DNA of 64,000 bases from Micavibrio sp. UBA2137 (lineage in GTDB: Bacteria; Pseudomonadota; Alphaproteobacteria; Micavibrionales; Micavibrionaceae): the NCBI GenBank assembly GCA_002328415.1, contig DCXL01000004.1, forward strand, positions 727,976 through 791,975. Direction: 5' to 3'. The notes under the pieces were generated by a model. The model worked only from the letters and a program-made list of their open reading frames with translations, searched no databases and was not told the origin of the DNA. Positions within the stretch are counted from its first letter, which is position 1, and every line of letters starts with the position of its first letter. Below, one piece after another: positions 37,391 through 50,937 of this stretch. A program made the translations under genes and the position numbers.

Positions 37391-37627
37391 TTAAGCCGAT
37401 TTAATTTCGTAATCTTCGATGACTGGATTGGCGAGAAGTTGTTCGCACATTTCCTTGATTTGCGCGTCTGTTGTATCATCTGCAACATCCATTTCAATCA
37501 ACTTGCCTTGGGTCACATTTTCCACGCCTTGAAACCCGAGCGTGCCAAGCGCATGTTCAATGGCCTTGCCTTGCGGATCAAGAACGCCCTTTTTCAATGT
37601 CACTTTTACAGATATTTTTTTACTCAT
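37391..37627 (-). CDS. purS: PurS, FGAM synthetase small subunit
   Basis: 78 residues (VKVTLKKGVLDPQGKAIEHA, LGFQGVENVTQGKLIEM) matching PurS in length and sequence. It bridges PurL and PurQ and helps channel ammonia. It lies five bases after purC; purQ is close by on the other strand, and purL is 22 kb away. Confidence 0.96.
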   Translation of the reverse strand: MSKKISVKVTLKKGVLDPQGKAIEHALGTLGFQGVENVTQGKLIEMDVADDTTDAQIKEMCEQLLANPVIEDYEIKSA

Positions 37628-37632
37628 TTTTT

Positions 37633-38505
37633 CTATCCTTTGCGTGGCTTGGAGAGAGGTGTCTTTTTCACACTTTTTAACTGACGCTCTTTGGCCAGAT
37701 CATTTTCAATTTCTTCTAACTGCGCAGCCACATCTTCATTGATGTTTCCACCCTCACCAATTAGTCCCTCTGGAATAAGGCCGAGGCGCTTGGCAACTTC
37801 TTGGTAACCTTCAACAACATCACCTAAATCCTGTCTGAAGCGATCCTTATCCAGCTTTTTATCCGTTTTTGCGTCCCATAGGCGGCAGGTATCGGGTGAG
37901 ATTTCATCTGATAGCAGAATATAGACATCACCATATTCACCCCAGATACGTCCAAATTCCATTTTGAAATCAACCAGCTTTAAACCAATCGCCGAAAACA
38001 GGCCATTGAGATAATCATTAATGCGCCACGCCATCCCAATAATCTCTTCCATCTCGTAAGGATCGGCCCAACCAAAAGTGATGATATGGTCTTCGGAGAC
38101 CATCGGATCACCAAGCTCATCATTTTTATAGTAAAACTCCACCAATGGTTTGGGCAGAATTGTGCCTTCTGTTAATCCCAAGCGCTTGCACAACGAGCCT
38201 GCGGCGATATTACGCACAACCACTTCCAAGGGCACAATATCCACTTCGCGGACCAATTGCTCGCGCATATTCATAGAGCGCAAGAAATGTGTTGGAATAC
38301 CGATTGTCTCCAATCGTGCCATCAAGTGCGATGAAATACGGTTATTTAAAACACCTTTTCCTGAGAGGACAGCTTTCTTCTGTGCGTTAAAGGCGGTGGC
38401 ATCATCCTTAAAATATTGAATGACTGTTCCTGGTTCTGGCCCTTCATAGACAATCTTGGCCTTGCCTTCATAAAGTTTTTTACGTTTTGACGTCAGATTT
38501 TTCAT
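37633..38505 (-). CDS. purC: PurC, SAICAR synthetase
   Basis: 290 residues. [13 protein letters not shown] at the N-terminus is the ATP-binding signature, with [18 protein letters not shown] and [10 protein letters not shown]. It ligates aspartate to CAIR. The family is usually near 240-255 residues; about 35 extra charged residues ([13 protein letters not shown] and following) extend the C-terminus. It heads the purC-purS transcript and is divergent from the zeta-subunit gene. Confidence 0.96.
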   Translation of the reverse strand: MKNLTSKRKKLYEGKAKIVYEGPEPGTVIQYFKDDATAFNAQKKAVLSGKGVLNNRISSHLMARLETIGIPTHFLRSMNMREQLVREVDIVPLEVVVRNIAAGSLCKRLGLTEGTILPKPLVEFYYKNDELGDPMVSEDHIITFGWADPYEMEEIIGMAWRINDYLNGLFSAIGLKLVDFKMEFGRIWGEYGDVYILLSDEISPDTCRLWDAKTDKKLDKDRFRQDLGDVVEGYQEVAKRLGLIPEGLIGEGGNINEDVAAQLEEIENDLAKERQLKSVKKTPLSKPRKG

Positions 38506-38626
38506 GCTGGACAGTCCACCCTTTTTTACCTATCAGTACAATTGAAACTGGTATTTTATGTAGCACGCTATATCATGCACGTAAATAATGTTTTAAATGG
38601 TTTCTAAGAATGGAGTAGATAGCATT

Positions 38627-38959
38627 ATGGGTGAATTAGACGACAGAGCACGCCTTTACGAGACACGTTTTGCGCATGATGAAGAAATGCGTTTTAAGGC
38701 CGAAGCACGTGGTTGTAGAAAAATCGGCATGTGGGCTGCAAGCGAAATTGGTCTTGAGGGAGAAGCCGCTACACTTTATGCAAAAGAAGTTATTGCCTCC
38801 AACATCGACGAACCTGGCCTTGATGATGTGAAGCGCAAAATTATGGCTGATTTCGAAAAGCAAGGTCTTGAGGTCGAAGAACGCATCATCGACAAACAAA
38901 TTGAAACCTGCATGAAGCAAGCCAAACTTGAACTTCTTGAAGAAATCGAAAACAGCTAA
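38627..38959 (+). CDS. DUF1476 protein, F1-ATPase inhibitory zeta subunit
   Basis: 109 residues from the ATG at 38627 (GGAG upstream); the frame also extends to 38597, which is ten residues longer than family members. LDDRARLYETRFAHDEEMRFKAEAR is the hallmark of DUF1476, shown in Paracoccus to be the zeta subunit that inhibits F1-ATPase. Four helices are expected. The family is restricted to alphaproteobacteria, which supports the taxonomic call. purQ follows 11 bases later. Confidence 0.9.
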   Translation: MGELDDRARLYETRFAHDEEMRFKAEARGCRKIGMWAASEIGLEGEAATLYAKEVIASNIDEPGLDDVKRKIMADFEKQGLEVEERIIDKQIETCMKQAKLELLEEIENS

Positions 38960-38970
38960 ATTATATTTTC

Positions 38971-39660
38971 ATGAAAACGGCCATTATCACATTCCCAGGA
39001 ACTAATCGTGAAAACGACATGGCCGCGGCCGTCAAATTGACGACTGGCAAGTCGCCTGACCTAATCTGGCATAAGGAAACAACATTAGAAAATTATGACC
39101 TGATTATTTTACCAGGCGGATTTTCCTATGGAGACTATCTTAGATGCGGGGCTATGGCAGCGCACTCCCCAATCATGAAGGAGATCATTGCACAGGCTGA
39201 AAAGGGAACACGTATTTTTGGCGTTTGTAATGGGTTTCAAATGCTGATTGAAACACGCATTTTGCCGGGCGCGCTGTTAAAGAATAAAAATCTGAAATTT
39301 ATTTGCAAAAATGTACATCTGCGCAGTGAAAATACAGATACGCATTTTACGAAGCATCTTAAAGAGGGCAGTGTTATTGAAGTCCCCGTTGCCCATGGTG
39401 ATGGTAATTATTTTGCAACCCCTGATATTTTGAGCGACCTTGCCGCCAATGATCAAGTCGCCTTCCGCTATTGCGATGCGCAAGGCAATGTCAGCGAAGA
39501 AGCCAATGCCAATGGCTCTATAGATAACATCGCAGGCATTTACAATAAGCGTAAAACCATTTTAGGCATGATGCCTCACCCTGAAAATGCAACGCTCTCA
39601 CATCAAAAAACACAAGATGGCGTGCCTCTATTCGAAGGCATCCTAAATGGGCTAATGTAA
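38971..39660 (+). CDS. purQ: PurQ, FGAM synthetase glutaminase subunit
   Basis: 229 residues, a class I glutamine amidotransferase: LPGGFSYGDYLRCGA, the nucleophile Cys in GVCNGFQMLIE, and the His-x-Glu in MMPHPENAT. It supplies ammonia to PurL through PurS. Starts 11 bases after the zeta-subunit gene; a hydrolase gene follows after 3 bases. Confidence 0.96.
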   Translation: MKTAIITFPGTNRENDMAAAVKLTTGKSPDLIWHKETTLENYDLIILPGGFSYGDYLRCGAMAAHSPIMKEIIAQAEKGTRIFGVCNGFQMLIETRILPGALLKNKNLKFICKNVHLRSENTDTHFTKHLKEGSVIEVPVAHGDGNYFATPDILSDLAANDQVAFRYCDAQGNVSEEANANGSIDNIAGIYNKRKTILGMMPHPENATLSHQKTQDGVPLFEGILNGLM

Positions 39661-39663
39661 AAA

Positions 39664-40584
39664 ATGGCTGAGGCGCACGAGCAATTCTTTCGCAACGATG
39701 AAGGCACCGCCGTTCGCTTTAAAATTTTCACGCCAACTTCAAAGCCCATGGCCGTTATTACGTTTGCCGAGGGACGCGCCGAGTCACTCGAAAAGTATGA
39801 TGAGCTTATCACCTTCTTTTTAAATCAAGGCTATGCTTGTGCCATTTTTGACTGGCCCGGGCAGGGTGGAAGTGACCGCGGGCAAAAGGATGCCCCGCAA
39901 AAACACAGCACACCCTCTTACCCAGCCCTTGTGGCAACGCTCAAAAAATTTCGCGAGGTTATTATTCCGCGTGAATTGGACGACGCACAAAAACTACCCC
40001 ATGTTCTCTTTGCACATTCCATGGGCGCACATCTCTCTCTTCTATACATGGCGGACAAGCCAAACGCCTACCAAAGGGCGGTGTTGTCCTCACCCATGAT
40101 CCGCTTTAACCCTTTGGGCCACGAATTACCCCTTTGGCTAGACAAGCTTCTGGTCTGGATTGCCAGTCGCGGTAAGGATGAGAGCTTTATGGTGACAGGT
40201 GGCAAATGGACACGCAAATTGAGTGATTTTGTTACGCCACTAAAATTTACGCATGACGCCAAACGCGGGAGCGTCTTACCAGATATTTTTGGGGCTAACC
40301 CCGTACTTCAAGTCGGTGACTGGGATAAAGGCACATTAAAGGAGGCTTTCAGGTCAACTCTTGCCATTCAAAATGTGCGTGTCGAAACCCCGCTTCTTAT
40401 GCTTCTGGGTGAAAAAGATACAGTTATAAATGTCACTGCGGCAAAGGCCTTTGCTGAAAAGCAACCTCACTGCGACGTCCAGCTTTTTGAAAATGGTTTG
40501 CACGAGCTTCATATGGAAGAGGACGCAACACGAAAGCCTTACATGAAGGCAATAGAAACCTTCTTCGATAAACGCCTGTCATAA
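39664..40584 (+). CDS. Alpha/beta hydrolase (lysophospholipase/serine aminopeptidase S33 type)
   Basis: 306 residues. Nucleophile elbow AHSMGAH (Ser near 120), acid in LGEKDTVI, and His in NGLHELHMEED complete a likely catalytic triad. The N-terminal AVITFAEGRAESLEKYDEL and IFDWPGQGGSDRG match Hydrolase_4/monoacylglycerol lipase-like proteins. No signal peptide, so cytoplasmic. Substrate unknown. It is three bases after purQ, hence co-transcribed. Confidence 0.85.
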   Translation: MAEAHEQFFRNDEGTAVRFKIFTPTSKPMAVITFAEGRAESLEKYDELITFFLNQGYACAIFDWPGQGGSDRGQKDAPQKHSTPSYPALVATLKKFREVIIPRELDDAQKLPHVLFAHSMGAHLSLLYMADKPNAYQRAVLSSPMIRFNPLGHELPLWLDKLLVWIASRGKDESFMVTGGKWTRKLSDFVTPLKFTHDAKRGSVLPDIFGANPVLQVGDWDKGTLKEAFRSTLAIQNVRVETPLLMLLGEKDTVINVTAAKAFAEKQPHCDVQLFENGLHELHMEEDATRKPYMKAIETFFDKRLS

Positions 40585-40690
40585 TTCCTATCCTTTTGAC
40601 CTACACACGTAACCTGAACGTTCGTTTTCATGGCGCACATACGTCTTTTCCTGCTTTAATAATTGCCACAACTAAGCAGGAGTTAAAAGT

Positions 40691-44659
<3,969 letters not shown>

Positions 44660-44666
44660 ATTTGTC

Positions 44667-45494
44667 CTACTCGGGCTGGAGAAGGGAATCGATTGTTTTT
44701 TCAAAAAATCCGCGGTCTTCAAGCATTTGTTGACGTTGTCTAGGATCAAGTAGCTCATAAGCACGCTCGTACCATTTATCACCAGGGTAATTATGCCCAA
44801 GAACAGCCGCCACCTGTAACGCCTGCGCATCCAGTCCCAATGTCAAATAAGATTCGACCAATCTGTAGAGCGCCTCTGGTGTGTGCGTTGTTGTATCAAA
44901 CTGGCGCACAACTAAAAGGAAGCGATTTATGGCCGCATTAATATGACCGCGTGTCAGATAATAGCGCCCAACCTCCATTTCCTTACCCGCCAGATGATCC
45001 AATGCCAAGTCGCGCTTGTATTCTGCCTCGCGCGACCAGTTGGATTCCGGGAAACGTTGGATAAGCGTATCAAATGTATTGAGGGCGAGCTTGGTCAGTT
45101 CCTGATCACGTTTTACATCTGAGATTTGCTCGTAATAGCTTTGCCCTTTCATGTAAATGGCAAAGGGCACATCCACATGGCCCGGGTGAAGCTCGATAAA
45201 ACGGTCAAAGGCGATAATCGCCTCGTCATAATTAAGAGCCTTATAAGAGGCCATCGCAGAGTTAAGTTGTGCCTGAATGGCATATTGCGAATAAGGGTGC
45301 TGGCGCTCAACCTCATCAAACAACTTCACAGCCGTGCCGTATTCCCCTTCGCTCATGGCGGCTTCGGCACGTGAATAGATTTGCTCGGCAGGGCGTTCAG
45401 CCTCAAGGTCTTTCAAGCGCTGCTTTTCACTTTTACCACCGCACGCGCTGAGCGTAAGTGCAATCATCAAGGTCACAATGACATTCATCTTCAT
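44667..45494 (-). CDS. bamD: BamD (ComL), outer membrane assembly lipoprotein
   Basis: 275 residues. Signal and lipobox LSAC (Cys near 18), then five TPR repeats (AEAAMSEGEYGTAVKLFDEVERQHPYSQYA and similar). BamD links BamA to the other BAM lipoproteins. lpxC-bamD-recN-ligA is a known alphaproteobacterial order. A terminator separates it from lpxC. Confidence 0.94.
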   Translation of the reverse strand: MKMNVIVTLMIALTLSACGGKSEKQRLKDLEAERPAEQIYSRAEAAMSEGEYGTAVKLFDEVERQHPYSQYAIQAQLNSAMASYKALNYDEAIIAFDRFIELHPGHVDVPFAIYMKGQSYYEQISDVKRDQELTKLALNTFDTLIQRFPESNWSREAEYKRDLALDHLAGKEMEVGRYYLTRGHINAAINRFLLVVRQFDTTTHTPEALYRLVESYLTLGLDAQALQVAAVLGHNYPGDKWYERAYELLDPRQRQQMLEDRGFFEKTIDSLLQPE

Positions 45495-45613
45495 AAGAAT
45501 TCTATCCCTTTTTGTAATCTGCCCAAGACTAACAATTCACGTTCCTGATTGAAAGAGCGCATTATATATGTATCCAGAGTTATATAGGTATTATTTGGAA
45601 ATAGCCCAGGAAC

Positions 45614-45646
45614 AAAAAAAGCACGCTTGTTATGAGCGTGCTTTGT
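45614..45646 (-). terminator. Intrinsic terminator of lpxC
   Basis: On the minus strand, AAAGCACGCT, a 7-base loop and AGCGTGCTTT form a ten-pair stem followed by a run of T. It is about 20 bases after the lpxC stop. Confidence 0.9.
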
Positions 45647-45664
45647 CTTGAAAATCTAATCGGT

Positions 45665-46606
45665 TTAAGCTGTAGCGTATTGTGCCTGTGTTGCATAAAT
45701 GGCCACAGGTAAAACATCTGGCATAAACGTGTCATCCTCAACCATATCAACAATTTCATAATTGCTTGGGTCGGCAAAAAGCGTACGCAAGACACCGTTA
45801 TTCATGGCATGTCCTGCCTTATATCCTTCGCAATAGCCGAGAATAGGAAAACCTGCCAAATAAAGGTCGCCAACCGCATCAAGCAACTTGTGGCGTGCAA
45901 ATTCATCATCATAACGCAAGCCTTCTGGATTCAACACACGGTTGCCTTCAATCACAACGGCATTATGCAATGATCCGCCGCGCGCCAAACCTTTTGATTT
46001 TAAAAACTCAACTTCATGCAAGAAACCAAATGTACGAGCATCAGAGGCATAAGTTTCAAAATCATCGGCCTGCATATCAATCGCGGCACGCTGACGACCA
46101 ATCACCTTATTGTCAAATTCGATTGTGATATCAAAAACAGAGCTGTCTGAAGGGCGCAACGTTACAAACTTGTCACCTTCTGTGTAAGTCACCTCTTTTA
46201 GAACGCGGATGGCCTGACGCGGTGCATCCAAATATGTCACACCCACTTGATCAATCACACGCATGAACGGACGGGCCGAGCCATCCATGATCGGCACTTC
46301 TGGGCCATCAAGTTCAATGATTGCGTTATCAATATCACACGCACGAAGCGCGGCCATCAAATGTTCGATTGTGCTGACAGTGACACCTGCGTCATTTTCA
46401 ATCACAGTGCATAATGTTGTCTCAGTCACACGATCATAGGTGGCTGGTACAACATTATCGCAATCTGTAATGTCCGTGCGGACAAAGACGATGCCTGAAC
46501 CGGCTGCACCCGGCTTAATTTTCAGGACTGTCTCCGCTCCACTATGGACACCAACACCAGAGAGTGTTGCTTGCTTGGAAACTGTTTTTTGTACCGGTGT
46601 ACCCAT
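45665..46606 (-). CDS. lpxC: LpxC, UDP-3-O-acyl-GlcNAc deacetylase
   Basis: 313 residues. The zinc motif is in VSTIEHLMAALRAC, with further ligands in ARHKLLDAVGDLYLAG. TLSGVGVHSGAETVLKIKPG is the N-terminal signature. It performs the committed step of lipid A synthesis, implying an LPS-containing outer membrane. ftsZ, which often precedes it in proteobacteria, is not adjacent; a 157-base gap and a Fur-family gene lie upstream. Confidence 0.97.
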   Translation of the reverse strand: MGTPVQKTVSKQATLSGVGVHSGAETVLKIKPGAAGSGIVFVRTDITDCDNVVPATYDRVTETTLCTVIENDAGVTVSTIEHLMAALRACDIDNAIIELDGPEVPIMDGSARPFMRVIDQVGVTYLDAPRQAIRVLKEVTYTEGDKFVTLRPSDSSVFDITIEFDNKVIGRQRAAIDMQADDFETYASDARTFGFLHEVEFLKSKGLARGGSLHNAVVIEGNRVLNPEGLRYDDEFARHKLLDAVGDLYLAGFPILGYCEGYKAGHAMNNGVLRTLFADPSNYEIVDMVEDDTFMPDVLPVAIYATQAQYATA

Positions 46607-46763
46607 GATTTTATTCCTTGTTAGGCGCCCTCCACATCCACGGGAAAGCTTACTTTTTTCTTACTTTCCATCATATGATGCACCCGCGCACTAAGTAAAA
46701 TCACGTTCTGTTGCCCAATGTTACAAACTCGTGTCACAAAGTATATTTTAGGGAATAAACCAA

Positions 46764-47183
46764 TCAGGAGCATTTCACACAAAGCCCGTGAATTTCGGCG
46801 CTCCAGCGCGTCATATCAAACTGGCTTTCAGTGATTTTCTTGTCCAAGGCCTCTGGCAGATGACAGAGGTGAATTTCCTCAACCGCACCACAACCATCAC
46901 ACACAATAAATTGCGAACCCTTATGCGCATGTCCCGCCTCGCACGCGACAAAGGCGTTCAGACTTTCAATCTTGTGCACAAAACCATGTCCCATCCAGAA
47001 CTCTATCGCGCGATAAATGGTGGGCGGTTTGGGATTATCCAGCCTGTCGCCAAGCTGTGCGAGCACATCATACGCACCAATGGGCTTCTTACTTTTCTGG
47101 ATAACAGAAAGCACCGCCGCACGTGGCTCTGTATAGCGCAAGCCCTTCTCATTACAGAATTGTTCAGCCTGTGATACGGCCAT
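46764..47183 (-). CDS. zur: Fur-family zinc uptake regulator (Zur-like)
   Basis: 139 residues from the ATG at 47183 (AAGGGG upstream, better spaced than the ATG at 47189). Winged-helix DNA-binding domain (GLRYTEPRAAVLSVIQ, KPPTIYRAIEFWMGHGFVHKI), then a zinc domain with FIVCDGCGAVEEIH and a C-terminal GLCVKC pair. The two CxxC sites and EIHGLC ending are as in Zur, and a Zur-type palindrome lies in its upstream region (47266-47280). It would repress zinc uptake genes under zinc sufficiency. Fur or other subfamilies cannot be fully excluded. Confidence 0.85.
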   Translation of the reverse strand: MAVSQAEQFCNEKGLRYTEPRAAVLSVIQKSKKPIGAYDVLAQLGDRLDNPKPPTIYRAIEFWMGHGFVHKIESLNAFVACEAGHAHKGSQFIVCDGCGAVEEIHLCHLPEALDKKITESQFDMTRWSAEIHGLCVKCS

Positions 47184-47265
47184 GATCATCCCCTTAAATT
47201 TTCATTCTCCTATTTATACAGGAGCAGAACAAATTTTATAAGAAAAAGCTTTACATCTTTTGTAA

Positions 47266-47280
47266 TGTTATAATATAACA
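47266..47280. promoter_or_regulatory. Zur-type operator with overlapping promoter
   Basis: TGTTATAATATAACA is a perfect 7-1-7 palindrome and matches the known Zur box core. It overlaps a likely plus-strand -10 (TATAAC, 47274-47279) that is 18 bases from a -35 TTTACA (47250-47255). It lies 83 bases from the zur start and 50 bases from the ATG at 47330. Confidence 0.8.
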
Positions 47281-47329
47281 ATTCTACTTTCAGAGTATAA
47301 ACAAGTATTTTGCACCAAGGATTTTGCAC

Positions 47330-47677
47330 ATGGCATTTCAGATGCAGGCAACACAAACACTTGATACAGGACGCGCAAGCAAGTCCTCACTCGGCGTGCG
47401 TGCTATTGCCAATATCCTTTACAAGAAAGTGCTCACACAGCCCTGCTGCTGGGTTGCCTTCTTCCCTGCTATCCGCCAGCATTTGTTCGAAAGCCACAAT
47501 TTGCTTCTTGAAATTACAGTGAGCGCACTTTTGCTGATTGTCTTTATCGAGGGCGAGGCGCTTTATAAAAAGCTGAGAGGCCGCACAAGCGATCACTCAC
47601 GCGCGACACATTATATGATTGCCATTCCATTTATGGCTCTTATCTTTGCGCTCTCGCACCTGCTCGCACCGCATTAA
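47330..47677 (+). CDS. Small membrane protein, candidate Zur target
   Basis: 115 residues from the ATG at 47330, with AAGGA nine bases upstream. Two or three membrane helices, first around LTQPCCWVAFFPAIRQHLF with a Cys-Cys pair, then ITVSALLLIVFIEGEALYK and YMIAIPFMALIFALSHLLAP. His and Cys near the first helix could bind metal. The Zur-type operator overlaps its predicted promoter. No family recognised; a role in zinc handling is inference. Confidence 0.65.
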   Translation: MAFQMQATQTLDTGRASKSSLGVRAIANILYKKVLTQPCCWVAFFPAIRQHLFESHNLLLEITVSALLLIVFIEGEALYKKLRGRTSDHSRATHYMIAIPFMALIFALSHLLAPH

Positions 47678-47814
47678 TTTTCATTTTTGATCACGCATTT
47701 TAGCAGTTCAAGCTATCGGCTTGGGATGGATTTTGCACATCCCGATTTTTTCCTTGCAAAATTATGCCATGTGCTTTTTACATGGAGTATATGCAATTTA
47801 TACATGGTGGTTTT

Positions 47815-49278
47815 ATGTTTCGCTTTCTTTTTGTTCTTGGGCTTCTCCTCCTCACTCCACATATTGCATGGGCGCAAGACACAATTGATAGCGGCGACAC
47901 GGCTTGGATGCTCGTCTCAGCTCTCCTTGTCCTGATGATGAGTATTCCAGGTCTTGCTCTTTTCTATGGGGGACTCGTCAAGCGCGATAACGTACTCTCA
48001 ACACTCATGCAGACGGTTGGCGTGTGCGTTGTGGTCAGTGTATTCTGGCCCGTGCTTGGCTATTCTTTGGCCTTTACCGAACATAGCGGCTTTATCGGCG
48101 GTTTGGGCAAGGCCATGCTTCACGGTGTGACGCCAACCTCAAACGTGGGCACAATCCCCGAAACAGTCTTTATCGTCTTTCAAATGACCTTTGCCGTCAT
48201 TACCGTTGCCCTTCTGTTTGGTGCGGTAGCCGACCGCATTAAATTTACCTCTGCGCTTCTCTTTACACCGCTTTGGTTGCTTCTTGCTTATGCCCCTATC
48301 GCGCACTGGGTCTGGGGACCAGGTGGCTTCATTGGCGGCATTGACCGCGAGGGCTATGAGGGGTTCTTGGGCTTTGGCGAGGCACTGGATTTTGCAGGTG
48401 GAACAGTCGTCCATATCAATTCAGGGATTGCAGGACTGGTGGCCGCCATTGTCATTGGGCGCGGTATGAAAACACGGCGCGACCCCTCCACACCCAATAA
48501 CCTCATTCTCTCTGTTATTGGGGCGGGCCTCCTCTGGGTGGGCTGGTTCGGCTTTAATGCTGGTTCGGCTTTGACTGCTGGCACAGGGGCAGGCATGGCC
48601 ATGCTTGTCACAAACTCGGCGGCAGGGATGGGCGCGCTTATCTGGATGGCATGCGAATATTTTGACCGTGGCAAAATCTCGGTCCAAGGCACGCTTTCTG
48701 GTATTGTTGCAGGGCTTGTTGCTATTACCCCTGCAGCGGGCTTTGTTGATTTTTCAGGCTCGCTTGCCATTGGCGGGCTCTCTGGCCTTATCTGCTACTT
48801 TGCCGTCATGCATCTGAAAACCATTCTCAAATATGATGATGCGTTGGATGTGTTTGGCCTGCATGGTATTGGCGGTATTGTTGGCGCCATTCTTGTGGGT
48901 GTCTTTGCCAATCCAGACATTGGTGGCGCGGCGGGAACGCTTTACGGCAACGACACGCAAGTCATTGCGCAGTTGCTCTCCGTCATTGTCACACTTGCCT
49001 ATTCAGGGATTGTCACATGGGGGTTACTGATTTGTATTCGCAAACTCTTTGGCCTGCGCGTTGAACCGCGCGTTGAATATTGGGGACTGGATCTGGCCCA
49101 TCACGGCGAAACCATTGCCGAATATAATCAGAATTTGCCCAAGGATTATCTCGAAGAAATTGCACCCAAAACACGCCGCAAGCGTGCGACCTCCAAATCC
49201 AAAACTAAGTCAAAGTCGAAATCTAAGTCTGGGACAAAGCCTAAAACGGCTAAAAAAGCGCCTAAAAAATTAGTCTAA
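47815..49278 (+). CDS. amtB: AmtB ammonium transporter with lysine-rich tail
   Basis: 487 residues from the ATG at 47815, which begins a signal peptide (MFRFLFVLGLLLLTPHIAWA). Eleven membrane helices with Amt signatures: MSIPGLALFYGGLVKRDNVL, pore His in GGTVVHINSG and GLHGIGGIVGAI. It conducts ammonium into the cell. The last 35 or so residues are a Lys/Ser repeat tail (KSKTKSKSKSKSG) using mixed codons. The PII gene glnK, usually adjacent, is not present. Its 3' end overlaps the next gene by 17 bases. Confidence 0.93.
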   Translation: MFRFLFVLGLLLLTPHIAWAQDTIDSGDTAWMLVSALLVLMMSIPGLALFYGGLVKRDNVLSTLMQTVGVCVVVSVFWPVLGYSLAFTEHSGFIGGLGKAMLHGVTPTSNVGTIPETVFIVFQMTFAVITVALLFGAVADRIKFTSALLFTPLWLLLAYAPIAHWVWGPGGFIGGIDREGYEGFLGFGEALDFAGGTVVHINSGIAGLVAAIVIGRGMKTRRDPSTPNNLILSVIGAGLLWVGWFGFNAGSALTAGTGAGMAMLVTNSAAGMGALIWMACEYFDRGKISVQGTLSGIVAGLVAITPAAGFVDFSGSLAIGGLSGLICYFAVMHLKTILKYDDALDVFGLHGIGGIVGAILVGVFANPDIGGAAGTLYGNDTQVIAQLLSVIVTLAYSGIVTWGLLICIRKLFGLRVEPRVEYWGLDLAHHGETIAEYNQNLPKDYLEEIAPKTRRKRATSKSKTKSKSKSKSGTKPKTAKKAPKKLV

Positions 49279-50032
49279 AGAAATCAAGGGTATAGGCCCA
49301 ACTGCGCTTATCGGCTTTCTCGTTGTACGCCACGCCTTTGGATGGGTCGTTACCAGCCTCTTTTTCGGTAAAGGCATGCACGGCATCCGCATAGGATATA
49401 AACTGCCAGTCGGCCTTGGTGTCACGCATTTCCTGTTTAAAGCGTGCGACCTCCTCATCGCTTACATAGGGGTCCTCGGCCCCGTGGTGGATGAAGATGG
49501 CGGGTTTTAACGTGCCCACTTCAGTGGCTGGTTTTTCACTGGCCAACCCACCGTGAAAACTTACAACCCCATCAATATCGGCCCCCGCACGTGCAAGCTC
49601 CAACGCCATTGTTCCGCCAAAGCAATAACCCATGGCGGCAATTTTGGTCGCATCAACATTCTCCATTTCGCGCACGGTCTCAAGCGCTGCCATCATGCGC
49701 CCACGCGCAAGCTCTGGATTGCTTTTATATTTGGAGGATTCTGCGGCCGCCGCCTCTTGAGTATCGGGGCGAATGCCTTGCCCATAGACATCAACGGCAA
49801 AGGCGACATAGCCAAGCTTGGCCAACATATCGGCACGCGATTTCTCATACGCGCCCAGTCCCTTCCATTGATGGGCAATCAGAATGGCAGGGAAAGGGCC
49901 TTCACCCTCCTCAGGCATGGCGACATAGCCCTCCAGCGTTGTCCCATCATGGGTATAGGTTACGCTTTCACCCGCCAGCGCCGGCGCACATGTGAGAAGA
50001 AGAATAAAAATAGAGCCTAAAACCTGTTTCAT
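49262..50032 (-). CDS. Exported dienelactone hydrolase-family protein
   Basis: 256 residues from the ATG at 50032. Signal peptide MKQVLGSIFILLLTCAPALA. The catalytic Cys is in MGYCFGGTMAL, Asp in GAEDPYVSD, His in ADAVHAFTE: the Cys-Asp-His triad of dienelactone hydrolases. The family cleaves cyclic esters and relatives; the true substrate is unknown. Periplasmic location is inferred. It converges with amtB and overlaps it by 17 bases. Confidence 0.85.
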   Translation of the reverse strand: MKQVLGSIFILLLTCAPALAGESVTYTHDGTTLEGYVAMPEEGEGPFPAILIAHQWKGLGAYEKSRADMLAKLGYVAFAVDVYGQGIRPDTQEAAAAESSKYKSNPELARGRMMAALETVREMENVDATKIAAMGYCFGGTMALELARAGADIDGVVSFHGGLASEKPATEVGTLKPAIFIHHGAEDPYVSDEEVARFKQEMRDTKADWQFISYADAVHAFTEKEAGNDPSKGVAYNEKADKRSWAYTLDFFRLIF

Positions 50033-50163
50033 CGAAACACCTATCCTTGTCATTGATAAAATTTTAAAGTCACATAAAGACGTAGGGTGCTGGGATTAGG
50101 TTTCAACATTTCGTCTTTCTCAGCTAATATTTTTAGAAATAATAAGACTCTGAAAATTTAAAT

Positions 50164-50655
50164 TTAAGGTGCTCTAAAATAGTATGACGAGTCTATATTT
50201 GACAGCTCGTTATTCTCAGATAGAAATCTAATGATAACTTCATGCGAAGTAATTAAATTAAGTGGAAATCGTCCCTTAAAATGTTTTGTGGCGCTATAGC
50301 GTCTTTTGGATTTGTCATTAATGTCTTTAATTTTAAACTTCTCTAGAGACTTAGTGTCCAAATAAGAAGTTGTATCGACAACCTTAAAGCCTGATTTCTC
50401 TAGCTTTCTTATAACGGTTTCTGTAGAGGAGCCTTCAAGAATTTTTTGTGAAACAATACTTGTTAAATCCTTCTGCGGATTGCCATCAATCAAGATTTCT
50501 TCTTTAATCTCTGTTATCATATTTTGATAAGGAATATTCGCGGTCTTTGCATACAAACTTTCAGTACTATTTACCCCAGAACTTAAAAAAAACAGGCAGG
50601 CAATCCCCGAGATAAGCACTAGCAAGATAATAAGATTTCGTATTTTTCTAGCCAT
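50164..50655 (-). CDS. AT-rich single-anchor protein of unknown function
   Basis: 163 residues: basic start, one hydrophobic segment (about 8-26, IILLVLISGIACLFFLSSG), then a soluble part rich in Lys, Ser and Ile. It could be anchored or a lipoprotein (GIAC). Base use is more AT-rich than neighbours, and it lies next to tRNA-Thr(UGU), hinting at transfer. No repeat of the tRNA end was seen beyond it. Confidence 0.55.
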   Translation of the reverse strand: MARKIRNLIILLVLISGIACLFFLSSGVNSTESLYAKTANIPYQNMITEIKEEILIDGNPQKDLTSIVSQKILEGSSTETVIRKLEKSGFKVVDTTSYLDTKSLEKFKIKDINDKSKRRYSATKHFKGRFPLNLITSHEVIIRFLSENNELSNIDSSYYFRAP

Positions 50656-50730
50656 TGCTTTCCTAAAACGTAAATTTCTTTACATCAATCAGAGCATATT
50701 TACGGGCGAAGGAAAAGAGTAAGAGGAAAA

Positions 50731-50806
<76 letters not shown>

Positions 50807-50937
50807 GACACATTCTCTGATATTCATGAACGCCAAAACATTCATGAAGCTGCATGTTTAATATAATTCAAATCCAAAATCAAAGGGGAAATTCAAAAAA
50901 TTGCATTTTTTTTATCTACCCTTCCGAAGCCCCCTAT

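Noticed and set aside
38597..38626. Longer start for the zeta-subunit gene
   Set aside because: Family length and the GGAG before 38627 favour the shorter form.
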